From Verrucomicrobiia bacterium (lineage in GTDB: Bacteria > Verrucomicrobiota > Verrucomicrobiia > Verrucomicrobiales > Akkermansiaceae): a stretch of DNA of 49,600 bases. The position numbers and the translations under genes were made by a program. The notes under the pieces were generated by a model. The model was given only the letters and a program-made list of their open reading frames with translations. It was not told the DNA's origin and ran no database searches. The first letter of the stretch is position 1; the number at the start of each line of letters is the position of its first letter. Below are positions 16,647-23,978 of this stretch, in pieces. The DNA is taken from positions 1-49,600 of the forward strand of contig JAUIJB010000021.1 in NCBI GenBank assembly GCA_030430455.1, given 5' to 3'.

Positions 16647-16739
16647 AACCGGAGCGCAGTGGAGATGGCCCTTAGGCAAGTCCGCGGCCTCCCTTCCGTG
16701 GAACCTCAGAAGATCGGATTGAATCTCAGAACTCGTATG

Positions 16740-16797
16740 AGCTGCCGTCCATCCGCCCGGGAGTCTCCCCCGGGGATTGCAAATCCCCGCTCCTTGA
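16740..16797 (-). repeat. GGGGATTTGCAATCCCC repeat unit, inverted copy
   Basis: CCGGGGATTGCAAATCCCCG followed by CTCCTTG, preceded by GTCCATCCGCCCGGG. The whole stretch resembles 21685-21741, so the repeat unit is longer than the palindrome alone. Confidence 0.65.
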
Positions 16798-16818
16798 CGC
16801 CCCGCGCCACAGGCGCGC

Positions 16819-18690
16819 CTAGTCCTCCCTCTTTTCCGAAATCACCAGGATCCTGGCACTCAACGGGGGCATGGGGGGAAGCTCGAGGCCGCGCCCGGGA
16901 AGACCGGCGGTCCCCACACTTCCGCTCCAGTCGTCGGCGAGGACCTCCCTCAGCTCGAGAGAACCCTCCCCCACCCCCATCCATTGCAGCGCGTGCACCG
17001 GGAGGCGCACCAGCAGGTCGTCCATGGCACGACTCGGATGGAAGTTCGCCACCACGAGCGCCCTCGCGCCGGTCGACCGGTCGCTACGAAGGAAGGCGTA
17101 GATCCAGTGCCCGCTCACGTCCTCGCCCGCCAGGCGCCCGAACCCGGGGTTCTCCTTGTTGGCGTGATTGAGGCCGTAGAACTCGCCGCGGGTGAAGGCC
17201 GGCGAGGCGACCGCCTCGAGCAGGCGGGAATACCACGCGCGCAGCTCGCGCTGCTCACCGGACAAGCCGCCGCCGTCGAAGGCGCCGCCGTTGACCCACT
17301 TCTGGAACTCGGGCATCGCCCAGTAGTCGAAGATGCTGGTGCGGCCGTCGTCGCCGCTGAAGCCCTCGCGCCCCAGCGCGGGCTCGCCGACCTCCTGACC
17401 GTGGTAGATCATGATGGGTCCCCGGCCCATGCCGAACAGCACCGCGCTGACCGGGCGCCCCACGGCCATGCCCAGCCCTCCCCACTCGTGCGGGGTCGCC
17501 AGGCGGACCTCGTCGTGGTTCTCGGCGTAGCGCAGCGAGTGGTGGAAGAGCTCCTTGCCGAAGGTCAGCGGGTCGAGGTCGTTGGCCCACTTGTAGCCGC
17601 CGGCGAAGTCGTCGTAGAGACCCATGCACAGGTCGTAGGCCGGGTCGTCGTAGACCGCGTCGAAGCCGGCGGCGAGCAGCGCCTCGAGCACGTTGCCGTC
17701 GGTCAGCTTGGCCGGGTCGGTGTCGTAGGCCTCGCCGAAGATGTAGACCGCCTCGTCGCGCTCGCGGGCGCGGCGGATCATCCACGCCCAGAACTCCATC
17801 GGCACCATGTGGGCCATGTCGACGCGGAAGCCGGCGACCCCCATCTCCTGCCAGTGGGCGAAGATCTCGTCCATCTTGCGCCAAGTGTCGGGGACCTCCT
17901 CCGGCGCCGCGTCCGGACCCGGCAGGTGGCTGGTGTCACGGCCCCGGGTGAAGTCGTGGCCGAAGTTGAGCTTCACGGTCTCGTACCAGTCGCCCTCGCC
18001 CGGGGCGAAGGTGACGGCATTGTTGCCGGTGACACGGACGTGCTCGCTCTCGGGCTCGAAGCGGCCGCTGCACCCGGGCTTGCCGGCGGTCGGCAGCTTC
18101 AGCGGCGGCCCGCCGCCGGGGGCGTCCTCGGGGACGTAGAAGAAGTTGTTGTCGCGGGCGAAGAAGACCCCGCGGTCGTCGTCGTTGCCGAAGCTCAGGT
18201 CGGGGCGGACGTCGGAGGCGTAGCTGCGCGCGACGTGGTTGGGCACGAAGTCGATGATCACCCCGATGCCCTGCTCGCGGCAGCGCCCGAGCAGCTCGCG
18301 GAACTCGTCGAGCCGCCGCGCCGGGTCGGCGGCGTAGTCGGGGCAGACGTCGAAGTAGTCGCGGATCGCGTAGGGGCTCCCCGCCAGGCCCTTGAGGATG
18401 TCCGGCGGGTCGGCCGGGCGGCCCGGGTAGGCGGTGCCGCTGGCCTGCTCGAGCACCCCGGTGAGCCACAGGTGGGTGACGCCAAGCTGCTTCAGCCCGC
18501 CGAGCGAGCGCTCGTTGTAGTCGGCGAACTTGCCGCAGCCGTTCTCCTCGATGGTCCCGCCGACCTTGCGGGTCTCCACGGTGTTGCCGAACAGCCTGGG
18601 GAGGGCCTGGTAGATCACCGGCCGCCCGGCCTCGGCGGCTCCGGCCGTCGCGCTCATTGCCGCTGCGATGCACATGCCACGCCAACTCAT
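16819..18690 (-). CDS. Secreted alpha-amylase family (GH13) glycoside hydrolase
   Basis: 623-residue predicted exported glucan hydrolase; N-terminal signal peptide about 1-20 (ending AGAAEA). All GH13 regions are visible: I IIDFVPNH (about 145-152), II GFRVDMAH with nucleophile Asp291, III YIFGEAYD with acid/base Glu320 and IV YAENHDE with Asp393. A C-terminal beta domain follows (about 520-623). It starts four bases after the stop of a sugar-type MFS transporter gene on the same strand, so the pair likely forms an alpha-glucan degradation and uptake operon. Subfamily and exact bond specificity cannot be read from sequence. No transcription factor of the maltose type is adjacent. Confidence 0.92.
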   Translation of the reverse strand: MSWRGMCIAAAMSATAGAAEAGRPVIYQALPRLFGNTVETRKVGGTIEENGCGKFADYNERSLGGLKQLGVTHLWLTGVLEQASGTAYPGRPADPPDILKGLAGSPYAIRDYFDVCPDYAADPARRLDEFRELLGRCREQGIGVIIDFVPNHVARSYASDVRPDLSFGNDDDRGVFFARDNNFFYVPEDAPGGGPPLKLPTAGKPGCSGRFEPESEHVRVTGNNAVTFAPGEGDWYETVKLNFGHDFTRGRDTSHLPGPDAAPEEVPDTWRKMDEIFAHWQEMGVAGFRVDMAHMVPMEFWAWMIRRARERDEAVYIFGEAYDTDPAKLTDGNVLEALLAAGFDAVYDDPAYDLCMGLYDDFAGGYKWANDLDPLTFGKELFHHSLRYAENHDEVRLATPHEWGGLGMAVGRPVSAVLFGMGRGPIMIYHGQEVGEPALGREGFSGDDGRTSIFDYWAMPEFQKWVNGGAFDGGGLSGEQRELRAWYSRLLEAVASPAFTRGEFYGLNHANKENPGFGRLAGEDVSGHWIYAFLRSDRSTGARALVVANFHPSRAMDDLLVRLPVHALQWMGVGEGSLELREVLADDWSGSVGTAGLPGRGLELPPMPPLSARILVISEKRED

Positions 18691-18694
18691 GCGC

Positions 18695-20401
18695 TCAGCC
18701 CTCCGCGGTCAATCCGGATTCCGACTCCTTGCTCACCAGCAGGGTCGCCAGGGCGGCGACGACGAAGCAGATTCCACCGGTCAGCACCGCCTTCATCGCG
18801 TCGCCGCCGAGGAGCTTGTCCACCACCAGCCCGAGGCCGACCGAGGCGAGGATCTGCGGCAGGACGATGAAGAAGTTGAAGACCCCCATGTAGAAGCCCA
18901 TCTTGCTTCCCGGGATGACGTTCGCGAGCATCGCGTAGGGCATCGAGAGGATCGAGGCCCAGGCGATGCCGACCCCGGTCATCGACAGCAGCAGCATCGA
19001 CGGCGAGTCGACGAACGCGGCCGAGATCAGGCCCGCCGCGCCGCAGGCGAGGCAGCCGAGGTGGATGAGCTTGGCGGGCATCACCCGCGCCATCGCCAGC
19101 AGGGCGAAGGAAAAGCCGAAGGCGACCAGGTTGTACATCGAGAAGCACACCCCGCCCCAGGCCGCACCCTCCTGGTAGCGCCGCGCGGCCGCGAGCTTGT
19201 CGTGGATCCTCTCGGCCGCAAGGGACGACTCGATCCCCGGCTCCTCGATCACCCCGGCGAAGGAACGCAGCATCGGGTTCTCGGAGTCGATGGCCCGCGG
19301 GTCGGGCGCGACCGAGTCGAGCCTCCCCAGCATCGCCTCGATCGCGGCGGCATCGATCTTCTCGCCCGGGTCGGGGTCGCCGGGCTTCAGGCCGAACATC
19401 TGCTGGACGACCTCCAAGGGGCCCTTGGGTTCCCCCTTCTGCGCCTCCGCGATCCGCTGCTTCTCCTGGTCGTAGAGCCTGGCGAGGGCCGCGGCCCGCT
19501 CGAGCGGCACCCGTTCCTCCCCGCCGGCCAGCGGCCTGCCGTCGAACACCTTCTTGCCCACCGCGGGGACGAAGAAGATCCACATGCAGAACAGGCCGAG
19601 CCAGGTGAAGAACTGCACGCTCGCGAGCTGCTTCATCGCCGTCGGCATCGATCCGATGCCCTGGAAGATCTCCGCGAAGGCGTGCCTGATGCCCGAGTTC
19701 TCCCGCTTCATCCGCTCGAAGGCCTCGAGGTCCTCCGGCGGGTACTCCCGGGTCGTCAGTACCGTCACCAGTACCGCGGCGATGAAGACGCCCGCGCCGA
19801 TGAAGAAGGCCAGCTTCACCGCGGGCGGGATCGGGCTGTCTGGGGTGGCCTCCTTGCCGACCCCGAAGCCGTTGGTGAGGATGAAGGGCAGCGCCGAGGA
19901 CAGCACCGCGCCGAGCCCGATGAGCAGGCTCTGCATGGCGAAGCCGGTCTTGCGCTGGCGCGGCGGGAGCATGTCGCCGACGAAGGCGCGGAAGGGCTCC
20001 ATGCTGACATTGACCGAGGCGTCGAGGATCCACAGCAGGCCGGCGGCCATCCACAACGCCGAGGACATCGGCATCAGGATCAGGGCGATCGAGGCGAAGA
20101 TCGCGCCGATCAGGAAGAACGGTCGTCGGCGGCCCCACACGGGGTGCCAGGTGCGGTCGCTGACGTAGCCGATGATCGGCTGGACGATCAGCCCGGTGAG
20201 CGGCGCGGCGAGCCAGAGGATGGGAATCGAGGACTCGTCGGCACCGAGAAACTGGTAAATGGCCGACATGTTGGCCATCTGGAGACCCCAGCCGAACTGG
20301 ATCCCCAGGAAGCCGAAGGACATGTTCCAGATCTGCCAGAAGGAAAGGGTCGGCTTCTCGCCTGATGGCGGCAGGGAGTTTGGGGAATTCGGGGCGCTCA
20401 T
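18695..20401 (-). CDS. MFS sugar transporter (sucrose/maltose, SLC45-like)
   Basis: 568-residue inner-membrane carrier of the major facilitator superfamily. The loop after helix 2 reads YVSDRTWHPVWGRRRPF (about 80-95), the pattern of GPH/SLC45-type disaccharide:proton symporters. About 120 hydrophilic residues (about 280-400) form an unusually large central cytoplasmic loop between helices 6 and 7, rich in charged residues. Start ATG 20401 gives a Pro/Ser-rich cytoplasmic N-terminus before helix 1. It lies directly upstream of the GH13 amylase gene (4-bp gap), supporting uptake of maltose-like products. Confidence 0.88.
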   Translation of the reverse strand: MSAPNSPNSLPPSGEKPTLSFWQIWNMSFGFLGIQFGWGLQMANMSAIYQFLGADESSIPILWLAAPLTGLIVQPIIGYVSDRTWHPVWGRRRPFFLIGAIFASIALILMPMSSALWMAAGLLWILDASVNVSMEPFRAFVGDMLPPRQRKTGFAMQSLLIGLGAVLSSALPFILTNGFGVGKEATPDSPIPPAVKLAFFIGAGVFIAAVLVTVLTTREYPPEDLEAFERMKRENSGIRHAFAEIFQGIGSMPTAMKQLASVQFFTWLGLFCMWIFFVPAVGKKVFDGRPLAGGEERVPLERAAALARLYDQEKQRIAEAQKGEPKGPLEVVQQMFGLKPGDPDPGEKIDAAAIEAMLGRLDSVAPDPRAIDSENPMLRSFAGVIEEPGIESSLAAERIHDKLAAARRYQEGAAWGGVCFSMYNLVAFGFSFALLAMARVMPAKLIHLGCLACGAAGLISAAFVDSPSMLLLSMTGVGIAWASILSMPYAMLANVIPGSKMGFYMGVFNFFIVLPQILASVGLGLVVDKLLGGDAMKAVLTGGICFVVAALATLLVSKESESGLTAEG

Positions 20402-20614
20402 GGGTTTCGCCGGATCGCCACGCGATCCTCCGGCAAATGGCCCCGATGGCTTCCCGGTTTACCGTGAGGCGGCGAATCCAGACTCACCCATTCCTTCGCC
20501 CAACCGCCCCCTCCCCGGTGCCTGCTCAGGATGCGCCATCGCCCCCGCCTGAAGGAAAGAAAGAGGATGGTGGAACCTGCCGCTGCACCGGAACGCGGAT
20601 CCTGGCCCGGCTCA

Positions 20615-20758
20615 TCAGTCTTCCTGCCACGGATCGACAAGCTTGAGACCGCAATCGACGAAGTCCCTGACGTTGCGGGTGGCCACCGCAGCCTGATTGG
20701 TCCTGGCGATCGAGGCGATCATCAGCTCCGAGACGACGTTGGTGTCCAGGACGATCAT
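20615..20758 (-). pseudogene. Internally deleted VapC/FitB PIN-domain toxin
   Basis: A 47-residue frame starting at ATG 20758, overlapping the antitoxin stop (ATGA). Its first 13 residues, MIVLDTNVVSELM, are a canonical PIN start with the first Asp and the Glu. It then runs straight into IASIARTNQAAVATRNVRDF and CGLKLVDPW, a canonical PIN C-terminus. The roughly 85-90 residues normally between these parts, including the acidic residue just before the IAxIA helix, are missing without loss of frame. The product cannot form a complete PIN active site, so the toxin is taken as dead. It is too short to appear in normal gene calling. Confidence 0.8.
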
Positions 20759-21003
20759 CGCTCGAAGTCCACCGTGGGGCGGGCCGACCTGCGTGGGGGA
20801 AGCTCCAGCTCAACTCCCCTCTCCCCACCGACGAACTCCCTGGATAGCTCGAACAAGCCCGTCGACCCGGGCCGGCGAACCCGCGAAGCTTCCTGCAAGA
20901 GGGATCGGACAAAGGCCTCGAGGGAGATGCCCTCTCGTGCGGCGCGTACCCGCAGCGTCCCCTTGGTTTGGTCGGGAAGATCCCGGATGGTGATGTTGGC
21001 CAT
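20755..21003 (-). CDS. FitA/VapB-type ribbon-helix-helix antitoxin
   Basis: 82-residue protein starting MANITIRDLPDQTKGTLRVR, a ribbon-helix-helix DNA-binding N-terminus typical of FitA-like antitoxins; the helix ISLEAFVRSLLQEAS follows. The C-terminal half (about 45-82) would bind the toxin. ATG 21003 is chosen because it begins the RHH strand and has GGAGG upstream; an in-frame extension into the tRNA gene is not real. Its stop overlaps the toxin start. With the toxin eroded, it is an orphan antitoxin, possibly still autoregulating or neutralising another toxin. Confidence 0.85.
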   Translation of the reverse strand: MANITIRDLPDQTKGTLRVRAAREGISLEAFVRSLLQEASRVRRPGSTGLFELSREFVGGERGVELELPPRRSARPTVDFER

Positions 21004-21228
21004 GACCTCCGTCCCTCCTTTCAGCACTGCATCGCAATCAATGCAATCATTGATGTCAAGCAGGCCGAGGACAGGGCTGGGGAACCGAGGCAACTCGATC
21101 GACGCGCTGCCGTGCTTCAACTGAGGCGACGCCCTCTGCACCGGGTCCGGGCAAACCAGCCATTGCGCGCCCTCCTCCCCCACTCTTCCCCCACTCTTCT
21201 CCCATTCCTCTCCTGCAACTTGGCCGAA

Positions 21229-21303
21229 TGGTGCGCGGTACTGGGTTCGAACCAGTGACCCCATCGGTGTGAACGATGTGCTCTACCACTGAGCTAACCG
21301 CGC
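21229..21303 (-). tRNA. tRNA-Val (anticodon CAC)
   Basis: The complement of this interval folds as a full cloverleaf. The acceptor stem GCGCGGT/ACCGCGC is perfect, the D arm is GCTC...GAGC, the anticodon stem CATCG/CGATG carries loop TTCACAC (anticodon CAC, reading GUG), and the T arm is ACTGG-TTCGAAC-CCAGT. The CCA end is encoded (21229-21231). Length is 75 with CCA. Confidence 0.95.
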
Positions 21304-21510
21304 TTTCCCGTCCGGGTGGGCCGCAGGCTGTAGGCAAATCCCGCGACCTTGGCAAGCCCGGAAGATCGCCGTCGAGCGCCGAGTGCCGAGCAGGCGGCAA
21401 CCCTCCGGGCCGAACTGCCGTGAAGGAGGGCAGTTCCGCTCGGTGGCGGATTTCCACAGAAGGTCGCAAAGGAAGCGAAGGGCGGCTTCGCCGATGCCTG
21501 GAGGTGCCGC

Positions 21511-21650
21511 CCAAGGAGCGGGGATTTGCAATCCCCGAAGGCCGATGAGGACGAGCCGGAGGCGAGACAGTGTGGAGGCACCAAGGAGCGGGGATTTGCA
21601 ATCCCCGAGGGCTGGTGAGGCGAGACGGAGGTGAAAAAGTGCGGATGCCC
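21511..21650 (+). repeat. Two tandem 70-bp units with GGGGATTTGCAATCCCC palindrome
   Basis: Units begin CCAAGGAGCGGGGATTTGCA at 21511 and again at 21581. After the palindrome both continue with a GRWGAGGCGAGACGGAGG-like tail, the second more diverged. They relate to the single units at 16450-16486, 16740-16797 and 21685-21741. Confidence 0.75.
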
Positions 21651-21684
21651 ACAAGGCGGATCCCCCAATGGCTTACCGGAACGA

Positions 21685-21741
21685 GATGTCGCCCATCCGC
21701 CCGGGGGCTCCGCCGGGGATTACAAATCCCCGCTCCTTGCT
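21685..21741 (-). repeat. GGGGATTTGTAATCCCC repeat unit, inverted copy
   Basis: GCCCATCCGCCCGGG then CCGGGGATTACAAATCCCCG and CTCCTTG, matching 16740-16797 in order and orientation. Confidence 0.65.
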
Positions 21742-21787
21742 GGGCTCCGCCCGGGAACACTTTCCACTTTTTACCTTCTACTTTCTA

Positions 21788-21937
21788 CTCGCCTGCCCGC
21801 CGTAGCCTCGAGCAAAGGCGGGGCACTGCGCCGAAGGCGACTGCACCGAAGAGTCGTGAACGACGACGAGCCCCGCCGCTCCCAACGGACCGCGCGACCC
21901 CTTGGCCGCCGTAGCCTTTGGCGAAGGTGGCAGTGGC
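21788..21937. repeat. GCCGTAGCCTTTGGCGAAGG-type repeat cluster
   Basis: GCCCGCCGTAGCCTCGAGCA (21796 on) and GGCCGCCGTAGCCTTTGGCG (21903 on) are two diverged copies about 107 bases apart; CGCCGAAGGCGACTGCACCG lies between. The units match, in part inverted, the cluster at 3449-3541. Confidence 0.5.
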
Positions 21938-22069
21938 GCCCGAATCACCTCTTCGCTCCGCCTCTCCCCCACCCGATCGCCCGAACTCGGCTCTCCGATC
22001 CAGAACTCCGGATCTCCCGGCAGCGCTGCGGGAGGAGGAAATCCAATCCATCCCATCCATCCTGGTCCC

Positions 22070-23476
22070 CTAAAACTCCACCGTCTCCCCCAGCACCCCG
22101 GCGCGCACCTCGCCGTCGTGGATTTCCGCCAGCGCCTGGCGCAGGGCCTCGGAGCGCTGCTCCTCGCCGTGGACCAGCCAGACCCTCGACTTCGGTCCGC
22201 CCATCGCGCGGAAGTAATCGAGCAGCTCGGAGTGGTCGGCGTGGCCGGAGAACGAGTCGATCCCCTCGACGTGGGCCCGCACCTTGTGGCGCTTGCCGAA
22301 GATGCTGACCTCCTCCTTGCCGTCGCGGATGAAGCGCCCGAGCGTGTTGTGGGCGCAGTAGCCGACGAAGAACACGGTGGTCTTCGGGTCGCCGATGCCG
22401 TTCTTCAGGTGGTGGCGGATCCGCCCGGCCTCGCACATGCCGGAGGCGGCGATGATGATGCAGGCCTCCTCGCGCTTGTTGAGCTTCTTCGACTTCTCCA
22501 CCGAGCGGACCAGGGTCAGCTCCTCGAAGATGAAGGGATCGCGGCCCTCCTCGAAGAGGAACTCGTAAACCTCCTCGTTGAAGCACTCCGGGTGGAGCCG
22601 GAAGATCTCGGTGGCGCCGACCGCGAGGGGGCTGTCGACGTAGACCGGCGTGCGCGGGATCGTGCCCTTCTCGAACAGGCGGTGCAGAACGTAGAGCAGC
22701 TGCTGAGTCCGCTCGACCGCGAAGGCCGGAATCAGCACCTTGCCGCCGCGCTCGAGCGCCGGCTTGAGGATCGCCGCGACGTCCTCGTCGGCCCCGGTCC
22801 CCAGGTCGTGCTCGCGACCGCCGTAGGTCGACTCCATCAGCAGGTAGTCGACGTCGGGCACCGCGACCGGGTCGCGCAGGATCTCGTTGTTGCCGCGGCC
22901 GACGTCACCGGAGAACAGGAAGCGCTTGCGCTTGCCGCCGTCGTCGCGGTCCTCGATCTCCAGCAGCACCTGCGCCGCGCCGAGGATGTGACCGGCGTCG
23001 AAGAAGGTCAGCTTCACGCCGTCGGCGATCGGAACCGCGCGGTCGTAGCCGACGTTGACGAACTGGCGCAGGCACTTCTCGGCGTCGCGCTTGACGTAGA
23101 GCGGCTCGGCCGGCGGCAGGCCGTCGCGCTTGCGGTGCTTGTTGAGCCACTCGATGTCCTGCTCCTGGATGTGGGCGCTGTCCTCCAGCATGATGGTGCA
23201 CAGGTCGCGGGTGGCGAAGGTCGCGTAGATGTTGCCCTCGAATCCCTTGCGGCAGAGGTTCGGGAGGTTGCCGCTGTGGTCGATGTGGGCGTGGGACAGC
23301 ACGACCACGTCGATGTCGGACGGGTCGAAGTGGGGAAAGCAGCAGTTGATGTCGTAGCTCTCCGAACGCCGGCCCTGGAACAGGCCGCAGTCGAGCAGGA
23401 TCCTGGTGCCGTTGACCTCGAGCAGGTGCTGCGAGCCGGTGGTGGTGCCGGCGGCGCCACAGAACTTGAGTTTCAT
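22070..23476 (-). CDS. Metallo-beta-lactamase/beta-CASP ribonuclease
   Basis: 468-residue protein of the CPSF73-like RNA-processing nuclease group. The metal site HxHxDH is in VVLSHAHIDHSGN (H62, H64, D66, H67). The beta-CASP part follows with ESTYGGREHD, the FAVERTQQLL region, IIIAASGMCEAGR and the closing VEGIDSFSGHADHSEL and VHGEEQRSEAL. Two zinc ions and endo/exonuclease activity on RNA are expected. ATG 23476 begins at the first strand (MKLKFCGAAG); 12 further in-frame codons upstream lack homology. A C-terminal KH domain is absent. Repeat-rich spacers flank it on both sides, so it is probably transcribed alone. Confidence 0.92.
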   Translation of the reverse strand: MKLKFCGAAGTTTGSQHLLEVNGTRILLDCGLFQGRRSESYDINCCFPHFDPSDIDVVVLSHAHIDHSGNLPNLCRKGFEGNIYATFATRDLCTIMLEDSAHIQEQDIEWLNKHRKRDGLPPAEPLYVKRDAEKCLRQFVNVGYDRAVPIADGVKLTFFDAGHILGAAQVLLEIEDRDDGGKRKRFLFSGDVGRGNNEILRDPVAVPDVDYLLMESTYGGREHDLGTGADEDVAAILKPALERGGKVLIPAFAVERTQQLLYVLHRLFEKGTIPRTPVYVDSPLAVGATEIFRLHPECFNEEVYEFLFEEGRDPFIFEELTLVRSVEKSKKLNKREEACIIIAASGMCEAGRIRHHLKNGIGDPKTTVFFVGYCAHNTLGRFIRDGKEEVSIFGKRHKVRAHVEGIDSFSGHADHSELLDYFRAMGGPKSRVWLVHGEEQRSEALRQALAEIHDGEVRAGVLGETVEF

Positions 23477-23727
23477 GGCTAACAGGAAAACCCAGCCAGC
23501 CGTCCGGGTCAAAGGACAAAAGGTGGTGGCGCCGCTGCCACCTTCGTCTCTCCCTGTCGTCCTCGTCCTCGATGCTTCCGCGCCCTGAGAACCGGCGGAG
23601 TTTTGTGCTTGGTGCTTTGTGTCTTGTTTGAACTGCGCGCTGAGCGAGGGCCGATTCGCGACGGCCTGAGCTGGCGGGGCTTTTTTGTCCGTTGTCCTTT
23701 GTCGAAGAAGCGCTTGAAGTCGGGCGG

Positions 23728-23811
23728 GGCGCTTCTCAAGCGCAGATCATTGGCCGTCTCCCAAACCCGGGGTTCCACCCCGGGCTAAACTCCGGAACCC
23801 CGCTGGGGTTC
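23728..23811 (-). repeat. Dispersed element (GGGGTTCCGGAGTTTG type), copy 2
   Basis: Read on the minus strand it gives GGGGTTCCGGAGTTTAGCC, a GGGTTTGGGA stretch, AATGATCTGCGCTTGAG, parallel to 3142-3228. Confidence 0.65.
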
Positions 23812-23816
23812 CTGTC

Positions 23817-23840
23817 GGAGCGCCGACTTCAGTCGGCTGA
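23817..23840 (+). repeat. GCCGACTTCAGTCGGC hairpin repeat, copy 1
   Basis: GGAGC followed by a GCCGACT/AGTCGGC stem. A 23-base stretch (23817-23839) is identical, inverted, to 31633-31655. A GTGTGNGGCG-like tail follows in both. Confidence 0.7.
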
Positions 23841-23978
23841 GATGTGTGGGCGCGGGCTGCGACAGCGTCTCGTCCTCGTCGTCGTCCTCGATTCGTCCAC
23901 CAATCCGAGCCGCCTCCGCGCGGCGAAGCCGCTCCTTCCTTCGTTTCCTTCGCGACCTTCTGTAGACCCCCCCCCGCC

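Larger units (their letters stand above)
15951..16818. other. Repeat-rich convergent intergenic region (ligase / amylase)
   Basis: 868 bases with no recognisable gene. In order it holds a double-hairpin repeat, the second 134-bp element, a hairpin CCCCGGA/TCCGGGG (16195-16228), a cluster of G6-7 runs, an AT-richer stretch with a GCAAAACC hairpin and two copies of TCCGATTTTGC, a GGGATTTGCAATCCC unit, a CGCAGAT inverted repeat and an inverted GGGGATT unit. It is the densest noncoding structure in the window. Confidence 0.8.
21304..22069. other. Repeat-rich intergenic region upstream of tRNA-Val
   Basis: 766 bases between the beta-CASP RNase gene and tRNA-Val, both on the minus strand. No gene recognised. 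It holds two tandem 70-bp GGGGATTTGCAATCCCC units, one inverted unit and a cluster of GCCTTTGGCGAAGG-type repeats. Any tRNA promoter must lie in the first part (just above 21303), but I could not assign boxes. Confidence 0.75.
23477..23978. other. Repeat-bearing intergenic region (parE / RNase)
   Basis: 502 bases between two minus-strand genes. It contains the inverted second copy of the 3142-3228 element, a GCCGACTTCAGTCGGC hairpin and two CGTCCTCGTC-type tracts (about 23556-23575 and 23871-23893). The RNase promoter should be in the part near 23480-23600 but no clear boxes are visible. Confidence 0.7.

Noticed and set aside
16984..18870. A 628-codon plus-strand open frame over the amylase gene
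   Set aside because: Antisense shadow of GH13; Val/Glu/Ala/Gly-biased composition and no motif.
18668..20365. A 565-codon plus-strand open frame over the MFS transporter
   Set aside because: Antisense shadow with His/Arg/Gln-rich composition; the minus strand has the transporter helices.
20755..21264. A longer antitoxin start upstream of 21003
   Set aside because: The extension would read through tRNA-Val, and the RHH strand begins at the ATG with a good ribosome-binding site.
21304..22069. Possible CRISPR array because of repeated 17-base palindromes
   Set aside because: Unit spacing is irregular, copies occur in both orientations and there are no regular unique spacers or cas genes.
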